Assembly (NCBI GenBank): GCA_050084515.1
Contig: CM114273.1
Span: forward strand, 22,568,001-22,632,000
Length of the DNA: 64,000 nt
Direction: 5' to 3'
Origin: Blasia pusilla
Taxonomy: Eukaryota; Marchantiophyta; Marchantiopsida; Blasiales
Positions 12,570-23,476 of this stretch are shown here, piece by piece. A program made the position numbers and the translations under genes. The notes under the pieces are model-generated. The model made no database searches. It saw only the letters and a list, made by a program, of their open reading frames with translations, and was not told where the DNA came from. How positions within the stretch are numbered: the first letter of the stretch is position 1; each line of letters begins with the position of its first letter.

Positions 12570-15500
12570 GGACTTGAATCTTCCTTTCCCTATTTCATCA
12601 TGCATTTCTATATCCGCCTCGAGACCTCAAAATCCTTTTGAAACAAGTAATTGTAGTTCCCATCTTCTTGGCTCTCCACATTCTCGCACCTTTAGATGGG
12701 GCCTACATTTTGAAAGGATTTGTCTTCCACCTTTTCACATCATTTCAACGGTTCGGACCTTGCTTTACAATTTCCAATTTGAATTTAAAATTGCAATCCA
12801 CCCGTACCATCTTCTATTTTTAAGTCCCTCATTGAAGATGCACTCACCTTGAAACTATTCACCAAGTCTAGAACCCTAATTTCACATGCTTTGCAGAAAT
12901 TTCAAGCTTTTTGGATGAGAATTCCTTCACTTGTGCTCTCTTTCGATCATATGAACCGTTCGCATCAACATCTCAATTAGACTGTATCTTCCCACCGTTG
13001 GATGGCCCTAGGACTTTGGAGGCTCATGTAAGACATGCCTCTGAAGAGAATGGACGGTTCAGATTGTATCAATCAAGTTCTAAACAATAAAAAATAAATT
13101 AATTTTCCTTTTTCATCGTGGATTTTTACATCCGCCTTTGGAGCTTAAGATCCTTAGAAAAAAATTGATATTGGTTCCTATTACTATGATGCATATGATA
13201 ACAAAAATTTATTTGTGGGTGGCCATGGGTGAATTTGTTTCAAAAGGAGGCTCGTAGACAATAATCATCCATCTTTCGACTTCTTTTCTTATAAGTGTTG
13301 TTCATATTTTCCTTTTATTTGGTTCCAAGCATTTTCACCGTTGGATAGGGCTGAAAGATTGCAGGCATATGTATCCCACCTTTTGAGATCACCTCAACGG
13401 TTTAGATCTTGTTGTTTTGTTTCCAATCTGGATTTAAATTTGCGATCCACTAGTACCATCTTACCATTTTAACTCTCTCTTTGGAGATGTGTTCTCCAAG
13501 CCTAAAACCCTAAATTTTCATTCCTTGAAAAAGTTTCAGAATTTTTGGATGACCAAAACTCCACTTGTGCCCTCTTATAATGTCGGGTTACCGTTAGCAA
13601 CGACATTTCCCATGGATTCTATCTTCCCGCTATTAGATGGCCCGAAGACTTTTCTTGCTAATGGAAAACATGCTTTTAAAGAGGATGGACGGTTGAGATC
13701 TTTCCCATTGGGTAAAAAGCAAGAGATAAAAAATCATTCTCCTTATTTCATCATGTATTTTTAAATATGTCATCCAAGATTGGAATCCTCCAGAAAAAAT
13801 GATATGGGCTCTTGGCACGAGTCCCATATTCCTCGAAATTCTCAAGATGTATGGATGGCCCAAGTTGAAGTTCTTCCAAAATCTTGTGTTAAGAGGAAGA
13901 ATCGTAGTCTTCCAAGAGGGATTCTTCTTGGTGTTTAAAATATTTCCATTGGTTCTATCTCCAAACCTTCTCCCACCATTGGATGGAAGTAAAACTTTGC
14001 AAGGATAGGTATAAAATCCTCTTAAACCAGTCAAACGGATTTGATCTTTCTTTTCCTTTTCTAATTTGGATTTTAAAAATACCTTCTTCTTGAACCATCT
14101 TCCATTTTTCACTCCTTCCTTGGAAATGCATTTACCTTGAAAGAATTCACAAGCCTAAACTCTAATTTCACATGCCTTGGAAATGTTTTACGTTTTTTGA
14201 GTAACCAACACTCCACTTGTGCCCTCTTATGATGTCGAGTTACCATTTTTACCAACATCTCCATGGATTGTATTTCCCCCCCATTGGATGTCCCTTAGAC
14301 TTTGTTGGTTGATGGAAAACATGCTTTTAAAGAGGGTGGACGGTTCAGATCTTGCCAATTCGCCATATAGCAAGAGATACAAATTCAGATTCCCTATTTC
14401 ACTGTGCATTTTCAAAATCCGTGATCAAAACTTGAAATCTCCGGAAAAAAACTTATCTGGGCTCTCCGCACCGAGTCCTATTACTTTGAAAATTTTCAAG
14501 ACGTATGGATGACCAGGGGTGAGGTTCTTCTAAAATTTTACGTGAAGAGAAAAAACTAAATTCTTCTCCGAGGGAATTTTCTTGGTGTTATTAATATTTC
14601 CATTGGTTCTACCTCCAAACCTTCTCCCATCGTTGGATGGAGGTGAAACTTTGCAAGGATTGGTACAACACGGTATTAAACCACTTAAACGGTTCAGATC
14701 TTGCTATTCCATTTCTTTTTTGGATTTAAAAATACCCTTCACCGAAATCATGTTCCATTTTCTAGTCCCTCCTTGGAGGTGTATTCACCTTGAAAAAAAT
14801 TACCAGGCCTCAAACCCTAATTTCACATGCCCTCAAAATGTTTCAGGATTTTTGAGTCACCAAGTGTCCACAAGTGTCCTTCTTCTAATGTCAGGTTACC
14901 GTTATTGCCAACATATTCCCTACATTGTATCTTCTCACCATTGGATAGCCCTCAAACTCTGGTTGCTGATGGAAACCATGCTTCTTAAGAGGATGGACGG
15001 TTCAGATCTTTCCAGTTGGCCACATAGCAAAAGAGAAAATTTAAGTTTCCCTCTTTCAACTTGCATTTTTAAATCCATCATCGAGCCTTCAAATCCTCAA
15101 AAAAAATGGTCTGGACTCTTGGCACTGATTTCCATGATCGTGAAAATTTTCAAGATTTATTGATGAAGAAGGGTGAAATTTCGCCAAAATGTTGCTTCGA
15201 GAGCAAGAACTACAGTTTTACAAGATGCATTCTTCTTGGTGTTGTTCAAATTTCCATTGGTTGTATCTAAAAACCTTTTCCCACCGTTAGATGGAGCTCA
15301 AAATCTGCAAGGATGGGTATAACACCCTCTCAAACCTCTTGAACGGTTCCGATCCTCCTTTTCCATCTCCAATTTGGATTTAAAGATACCTATCACCGAA
15401 ACCATCTTCCATTTTTTACTCCCTCCTTGGAGATGCGTTCACCTTGAAAATAATCACCAGGCCTCAAACCCTACTTTCACATGCCCTGGAAAATTTTCAG

Positions 15501-16210
15501 GCTTTTTGAGTCACCATAAATCCAAAAGTGCCCTTCTTTTGATGTCGAGTTATCGTTATTGTCAACATATCCCCTACATTGTATTTTCCCACCATTGGAT
15601 GGCCCTCAGACTTTGACGGCTGATGGAAATCATGCTTTTGAAGAGGATGGACGGTTCAGATCTTTCCAATTAGCCACATAGCAAGAGAACAAATTATTCC
15701 CTTATTCATAGTGCATTTTTTAATCCGTCATCGAGCCTCAAAATCCTTCGAAAAAAAATGTTTTGGGCTCTTGCAAGCGATTCCCATGAACGTGGAAATT
15801 TACAAGATTTATGGATGACTAGGGTTGAACCTCTTAAAAGATGTTGCTTCAAGAGGAAGAACTAGGATCTTGCAAGAGGCATTCTTCTATGTGTTATTAA
15901 AATTTGCATTGGTTCTACCTAAAATCCTTATCCCACCGTTGGATGGAGATCGAAATCTGCAAGGGTAGGTATGACACCTTCTTAAACTGTGTGAACGGCT
16001 CCGATCTACCTTTTCCACCTCCAATTTGAATTAAAAAAATACCCCTCACCGGAACCATGTCCTATTTTTTACTCCCTCTTTGGAGGTGCATTCACCTTGA
16101 GAAAATTCACCAAGCCTTAAACCTTAATTTTACATGCCCTCGGTAAAAATGATGCGGTCTTTGGTAAACCAAAAAAGGCCCATGTTTTAGAACATTTTCA
16201 TGATTTATGG
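12570..16210. repeat. Tandem array, about 650-bp unit, about five to six copies
   Basis: The anchor TGGACGGTT appears at 13051, 13686, 14337, 14994 and 15648, giving spacings of 635, 651, 657 and 654. Each unit also repeats, in the same order, a CCACCGTTGGATGG-like block, a CATGCTTTTAAAGAGG block, a CACATGCCCT block and a CTTGGAGATGCATTCACCTTGA block. Copies differ by substitutions and small indels. Open frames within the units are not conserved between copies, so the array is treated as non-coding filler of the CACTA element. Confidence 0.85.
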
Positions 16211-16700
16211 ATGTTAGGTTTAATACATACTTATGACTAGGTTACCCACTACTTATATTGTTTATATTTTGTGTTGAAATTACTCCATATTCTTGATGTA
16301 CTATTAAGTGATAGAAGTTTTAGAACATCGTGTGGATTCCTTCATTAATTATCCAGGGATTTTTTTAATCACTGAATTAATTAATTAATTATATTTTAAT
16401 GAGATCTTTTCGTTGTTCCTCATAAGGTTGGTTTTGTGGTAATATGATAGTTTTATTAACCAATATTCTCCAAATTATGTTTTATAACACATGTGTGAGA
16501 AAATGATTCAGAAAACTCAACGAGTCACGGGATATGACTAGAACACGACTGAGTCATTTCTAATACTATTTAAGTCATTATACAATCACTTATTTGGTTT
16601 TCCAAATCATAAATAATGACTGAACCAATAGAGTTATACTTTGAGTCATTTTGTGCATAAGTCAAAGTCAAGTCATAAAACCCATTATTTTCTTCTAGTG

Positions 16701-17030
16701 ATGCCAAGTTAGGGGAGGCAGGGTAGGGCCGTGAGGCCAAGTTAGGGGAGGCGAGGGTAGGGATAAGGAGGTACCGTTTAGGGGGGCGGAGTAGGGCCGC
16801 CTAAGGCCTATTAAGGGGAGGTGGAGTAGGGGTGTGAGACTTAGTAGGGCCACCGGAGGCCAAGTAGGGAGGCGAAGGTACGGTGGCGGGAGGCCAAGTT
16901 AGGGGAGGGGGGAGTAGGGATACGGGGGGCGTAGTAAGGGGAGGCGAAGTAGGGCCAAAGGAGACCAACTTAGGGATAACCGAGTTAGGGTCACCGCGGC
17001 TCAACTGCGGAGAGAGTCTGTTGTGTGCAG
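16701..17030. repeat. G-rich degenerate minisatellite, right flank of the CACTA insertion
   Basis: About eight imperfect copies of a 35-45-base phrase of the form GAGGCCAAGTTAGGGGAGGC followed by GnAGTAGGGCC. The tract starts with the right ATG target duplicate at 16701-16703. No gene is seen in it. Confidence 0.65.
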
Positions 17031-17689
17031 TAGGAAGGGAGGAATTCGAAGAGTGTTAATGTAGGGTATCTAGATGGGCTATCCCACAACTCAACTCCAA
17101 CGATGCAAGAAAGGCCTTTATGTCCTTTCCTCCGCCGTCACGAGCTTAAAATCTCGCATGCACCGGAGTATTGTCACAAAGGCAGCCCCTGCCATGTAAA
17201 GTGCACCAAATAGAGATGTGCCAACTAGACCGCCACCAAAGAGGGAGGAGGCTGTCAACAAATACACAAAGAATGAAGGGGGGAAATGAGGAAAGGGGGA
17301 GGGAAATACATTGCATTTGTTTTTTTCATTTTGAATAGGAATGCACAGATAATTCCTTTTGAAAATGTTCTAATTTCTTTCTAATGTTTTTTTAACACAT
17401 CAAAATATACAAGGGAAGTATTACAGGATGGAAGACACATCACTTCATGACATCACCAATTTGCCACTTCTTTCTTCATCGAGAAACAAAGAAGGCCCCT
17501 TATTGATTTGAATATCTCCAATGTATTTTCACGTTATATAACTTGCAAGTTATGGATAGAGAAATGTTCATTTCAAACTATAACTTAATTTTCCTGCCTA
17601 CCTTCAACTTAACATAACATGGTTTGTATGAAAATACTTCTTGCAAAGTTCTTATTCCAACGAATCCTACAGATGTCGCGTGACTTTCA
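17031..17689. other. No gene recognised
   Basis: Mixed-composition DNA between the G-rich repeat and the Helitron fossil. Nothing was recognised on either strand. Confidence 0.45.
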
Positions 17690-20600
17690 AAAAAAATGTT
17701 GCATGATGAGGCACAAAGACAAAAACGCGCGCTTTGTGTCGAAAAAATAGCAAGGCGAACTCAAAAAATTAATGATACACCAATGTATGGTCATGTCTTC
17801 AACATGTCAAAGTTTTCTTCCATTTCACTATGTGGCCACTCTTTTGAGAGATTATGGAAAGTAATTAAAGTTATGAACTTCAATGCATGATTCCACCGAA
17901 TCATTCAAATATACGTGACTTCCGAAAAGTGTTGCGAGACGAGGCATAAAGGATAAAACGTGCCATTTGCGATGCAAACATTGCTCTTTAAAAGGAAAAA
18001 AATGGAGGTCTATCAAAGAGAACATAAACGAAGAAGGTGTGCCCTCTAAGATCACGTGGGATCTTCTTACATTAATGGAGGAATTGAAGCTGATATGAAT
18101 TTTCTTATCATGGAGACTCTAATTTAAGATGTCCCAAGTACACAACCTTTTGAGTATGTGATGATATTGCTCCAGGATTTGTTTGTTGCATCAATTTTTC
18201 TAAGTCATACTTACGAATTCCATTTTAGATGTAGGAGTGAGGATGATCCTATTGATGACATACCTATATTCGTGCCTCCTTCGTTTGAGGAATTACATGT
18301 TGAAGGGAATAGAATTGAGATGCCTAACTTGAGAAGTATTGAAGAGGAGATATTATCACGTAGAGATCAAGAAGACAAAGTTATTTTGTATGCTCCCACA
18401 CGTGCACCAAGAATTGAGGATGTGCCTTCTACATATAATGGAGACAGAAACCCATTTGGGAGTAGAATTATACCTCCTACTTTGACAAATATGGAGATAT
18501 GAAGTAATAATGGGAGGATTGTGAAAGTCAACAAGTTACTTAATCATGTACGATCTCGAAACTTCTAAGAAAGTAATGTAAGTAAACTTTGGATGCCATC
18601 AATTGTAAGTCAAACATCAAGCCGTCTCAATATTGGAAAGATGAGTTAAGTATGTTATTCGTGTCATGCTCTTCATTGGACATGTGAGAAGGCGAGGACA
18701 ACAAAATTTCATCACTCACCTTTTGGGTCTCTGTTGCAAACATGGAAAAGTACAAATTTCCTTCTTGAAAACTTATCCTCCGTTCTTAAAATAATTAATT
18801 TAAAAAAATTGGTGTTTAAAATGGTCACTTTCTTACCCATTCTTGGGCGTATAATTCTTTATTACAATTAGCTTCTACAGGAGCTTGTGTGGCAGAGCAA
18901 ATTGGTGGTATCGAATACTTTAGAGTCCAAGATGAGATCTACCATACTCTTGGAGCATTACATCTAGAGGAAGGGGTTCATTTTAGATTTGCACAAATCT
19001 ACATTTATGATATTGAGAATGAGTTGGAGCATCAAGGAAGACTTATGTCTCATGATCTTCGACTTGTCATCTTACAAGGGCTACAAGAGATGTTACATGA
19101 GCATAATCCCTATATGAAAGTATTTCGTCGCATTTCAAGTGAGACAAGTGATCTCAATGTGCACATGATCCTAAAGGCAAATAAGTGTGGTCTTTAAGCT
19201 AAACGTTATAACTTAACATTGGCTTCTGAAGTTGACGCAATTTTTCCAAACAATGGAAGTGATTATCTTGATCGCTGTGATATTTTGTGCATTTACATGG
19301 AGGGGGTATAAGACATATATCCGACCTAAACAAAGCATATGTTTCATTGCACTTTGTTTTGTTATTTGTTTATGGAAGTGAGTTGGCATCCTGAAATACC
19401 ATATGGGATTTTCCTTTATAAAATACAACAAGTAGAGCTATGAGCAATAATCTACAAGTGAACGGGAAAGATGTAGAATGTTTCTACGATTATGTGGAGG
19501 AGGATAGGATTGATGGTGGGAAAAACTAAGAGACAATGACAAGGAATAGAAAAATATTATAACCTTGCAATTTCCCTCACTTTGGTTGCGGACACGAGTT
19601 GGAGCTAAAGATGATAATCAATTACTACAATTTGGTCTCCTTACTCAAGAGTACATGGTTGACCTCTGTGCTACTACAGAGATGCAATGATTATGTTGGG
19701 TTTGATTACATCAAAAGGAGTTTCGAGCGGAATTATATCAAGGTGTAAAAGATGCCTTAAATCAACATGATATGGATAGGGTGAGGCTTGGAATATGTGT
19801 TATTTTGCCTTCTTCTTTTAGTGGGTCATATGCATCAACTATGTCAAGATGCAATGGTCATTGTGAGGCACTTTGGAAAACCTCATTTTTTTTAATCATG
19901 ACATGCAATTCTAGGTGGGAAGAGATTACATCTGCATTCTTATTCGCCAATCTGTTGTAGTTCGATTCACATTTGGTTGTGCGAGTTTATGAGAAAAAAC
20001 AGTTACTACATCTTATTATGAAAAAGCATATATTGGGGAGGGTCATGGGGGTGTATTCATGTGGTGGAGTTTCAAAAAATAAGTCGACCACATGTCTATG
20101 CCTTTATTATTCTTGGATAAGAGGAAAAGCCATATACCACTCCAGATTATGATAATATTATCTTAGTTGAAATTCCTAATCAGATAATACATCCAAGATT
20201 CTATTCTACTGTGGCTAATTGCATGGTCCATGGTCCATGTGGAAAATCAAATCCAAATGCTCCATTTATGGATAGGGAAACAAAAAATTGTATCAAAGGC
20301 TATTCCAAGGCTTTTGCGACCGTGACTTTAGATGGGTATCCAATCTATTAAAGATACTAAAACTATTACTTTATTAATAAAATCTTAAGTTTAAGCTTCG
20401 TGCAATAGAAGAATTTATTTGTTTGTATTTTTTTGCAAATATTGGAGATGTCTAATATCTCTTATAATATATTGAGTTTGTTGATATATATTCTAGATCG
20501 GATGATGGACATAAGAAAATGAAGCGCGATAAATTTTTGGATAGTCAGTGGGTTGTGGCTTATAATCCTTTCTTATGTACTTTCTTTGATTGGCATATTA

Positions 20601-20980
20601 ATTTGGGGATCAAAAACAATATTTCAATTGTTAAATACTTACATAAATACGTATATAATGGATTTGATGATGTATCATTTAAGATCTCTAAAGATATGGA
20701 TGCCTCCACAACAATGGAGGTCATTGATGATACAAACATATATCTTGATCTAAGGTAAACTTTACATAAGTAGATTCTATTCTTCATTATAATTGAAGAT
20801 TGGTTTATCGATTATGATTTTAATGGTGCAAAAGGACAAGTGAATGACACTCGATTGATCATTTGTGGATCCATGCAATATATTATTGATGCTGGAATTA
20901 TTACGGGGAAAAAAAGTTTGAGATCGAGTTTTAATTCCGTGTATCCCGTCGATACTTTATGACTCGGGATTACATTTTGA
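17690..20980 (+). mobile_element. Helitron fossil (Rep/Helitron-like N-terminal region)
   Basis: Pieces of one Helitron protein occur in the expected order. At 17696 a basic repeat (LHDEAQRQKRALCVEK) is followed by a weaker second copy near 17930. At 18889-19197 comes YFRVQDEIYHTLGALHLEEG then RFAQIYIYDIENE, the core of the Helitron-like N domain, ending with LHEHNPYMKVFR. At about 19800 is LPSSFSGS then LIMTCNSRW. At about 20160-20350 is VEIPNQIIHPRFYS then MVHGPCG and a final DGYPIY. At about 20520-20700 is WVVAYNPFL then HINLG and VKYLHKYVYNG. Known Helitrons have these same blocks. Dozens of stops and frameshifts separate them, no helicase domain follows, and no TC...CTRR ends were located. 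It is an old dead copy. Confidence 0.8.
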
Positions 20981-21608
20981 TTTACGTAGATTCAAATTTC
21001 CGATTCTTTTGGATTTTACCATGACTACTAACAAGTCACAAGACCCCGAACGAATGAAATTTTTACGAAAGGTTGGAATTTACTTACCCATGCTTGTATG
21101 TATACTTCCCATAATTTCTTTTATGAACATATTTATATACCGTGCATACGACTGGCACGTAGTAATCACAATTGTGATATCCGGGGAGAAAAAGTTGTGG
21201 ACAAACAAGGCCCCGAACGAATGAGACGCCCTGTAATCACGAGGACATATGGATTGACATTCCGTAAGCTCGGGCAGACACTCGCCGTTGGATCTGTCCA
21301 CGCTGGCGATCCGTGACTACCTTCTCCAGCCAACCAATGAGTTTGAAAGCCACGGATCGTGTGTACCCCACCCCGGCCTGCCCCGCTCCCGCCTTCCGTT
21401 TTCAAACGTTCGCGTTCCCACAACTGAGACCTTCAAAGACCCCCTCAGGCCCAATGCTTTCACAACTCCGATTCCTGCTGCGGAGCTCGAAGAATCTCAT
21501 CTCAAGGAAGCGTGGTCTACCCTCAGAGTTACACGCTGCCTTCGTCTTCCTCGCATTTTCCTCTCTGCTCTGCCTGTTCTTCAGTCGGCATCTACATTAC
21601 TCGCAGCG
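20981..21608 (+). promoter_or_regulatory. Upstream region and probable 5'UTR exon of histone H3
   Basis: A GC-richer, CT-rich tract from about 21360 to 21608 precedes a strong splice donor (GCAGCG then GTGAGT at 21609). It has no convincing open frame of its own. I read it as promoter plus non-coding first exon of the H3 gene. No clear TATA box or histone octamer was identified, so the transcription start is not fixed. Confidence 0.45.
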
Positions 21609-22451
<843 letters not shown>

Positions 22452-22627
22452 ACGTAGATTGCATTGCTCGCCTCTTGTACAGAAAAGGTAACATTGAAAG
22501 TATTGGGATGACATCCCACACGATATCCGACAGGATTCATTTGTAATTTTTGATACCAATGTACACTACTTCGGTGTACTAAATTAATTAATGAAGTTTT
22601 TTTGAGGTACGTCACGAGATATAAGAT

Positions 22628-22663
22628 AACGAGTCTATCTTCATGAATGAAGATAGACTCGTT
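22628..22663. repeat. 17-bp perfect hairpin downstream of H3
   Basis: Arms 22628-22644 and 22647-22663 are exact complements around a 2-base centre. The sequence is unlike the short animal-type histone 3' stem-loop. It begins a 200-base cluster of inverted and direct repeats (next entry), about 180 bases after the H3 stop codon. Confidence 0.85.
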
Positions 22664-22683
22664 TTATAGCAGACGGGTCATGA

Positions 22684-22821
22684 AATTATACAGTTGTCTA
22701 CCGTCAACGTCTGTTAGAATCCCATACTGTCTAATTGTGATCCATTGATTATCAAGTGCTAACAGACAATGACGGTAGACAACTGTATAATTGCAGGACC
22801 GGTCCGTCTGTTAGAATCCCA
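22684..22821. repeat. Foldback sequence: 34-bp inverted arms plus a 17-bp direct repeat
   Basis: The arm 22684-22717 is the reverse complement of 22759-22792 apart from two adjoining positions, with a 41-base loop. The 17 bases CGTCTGTTAGAATCCCA at 22708-22724 recur exactly at 22805-22821, just outside the right arm. The structure resembles a small MITE or foldback element inserted between the convergent H3 and phosphatase genes. It could also act in RNA 3'-end formation. Neither role is shown. Confidence 0.8.
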
Positions 22822-23476
22822 GTTCCTCACATTTACTCGACGTTGTAACATCGGAAAGGGCAGATTTAATTCCGACCATTATACCAACAGCCTTATATGA
22901 TGGAGACTCTCCAATGAAAGAGCAGTATTTCGTAAGCCATGGTAACTATCAATAAAACAATAGTATTTGCAAACCTTGGCAGGCAGAACGTCATGTGGAA
23001 CATCTGGGATGCTTGCAATACCCGTGCAATCGAAGCTATTCATCTTGATGTACCCATTGAATTTGAGTGGTTTTGACGTAGACCATTATCAATTTTATTA
23101 CCCAAAGTAGACGTGGCAAGAGAAGAATTTCTAAATCGAGGGTAAAATCGTACGGAAAATAGTTTTTTTAGATCTTAACTCCTTGTGCTCGTAAAAGACG
23201 GGAAGGTTGAAGAAGCGTTACCAGGGGAAAATTAAACCCGATATAGATTAGTGTTAAATTTATGAAACATATATTGCATATTATTTGGGAAGGAAACCAG
23301 AATAACTAAGAACAAGAATATTCCAATTGGAAAAACGCAGTCTTACAATTGACATGTCAAGAAAAAATGGATGGGAAAGCTTATTTCTGTCTATTCAGCC
23401 TGAAATGAAGCTGTGTAATCAAAATAGTAACTCGCTGTAACCTGCCCTACATTAAACTTTTCATTTGCCCGCTCCA
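22822..23476. other. Intergenic region between two convergent genes
   Basis: No coding signature. It lies between the H3 3' side and the stop codon of the reverse-strand phosphatase and should contain the phosphatase 3'UTR and polyadenylation region. No single signal could be chosen confidently. Confidence 0.45.

Larger units (their letters stand above)
11790..16700. mobile_element. Non-autonomous CACTA (CMC/En-Spm) DNA transposon
   Basis: The left end reads CACTAGAACAAAT. The right end, read inward on the opposite strand, is CACTAGAAGAAAA, so the termini match over about 12 bases with one difference and begin with the CACTA signature. The three bases ATG flank both ends (11787-11789 and 16701-16703), the target duplication length expected for CACTA elements. 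Both subterminal zones (about 11805-12480 and 16500-16690) are dense in TGACT/AGTCA motifs in both orientations. That resembles the subterminal repeats bound by CACTA transposases. The 4.9-kb interior has no transposase frame and is mostly a tandem array of about 650-bp units. The element would need a transposase supplied elsewhere. Confidence 0.85.

Noticed and set aside
22628-22663. The hairpin as the classic histone mRNA 3' stem-loop
   Set aside because: Its arms are much longer and the sequence differs from the animal-type histone loop. Plant H3 mRNAs are normally polyadenylated.
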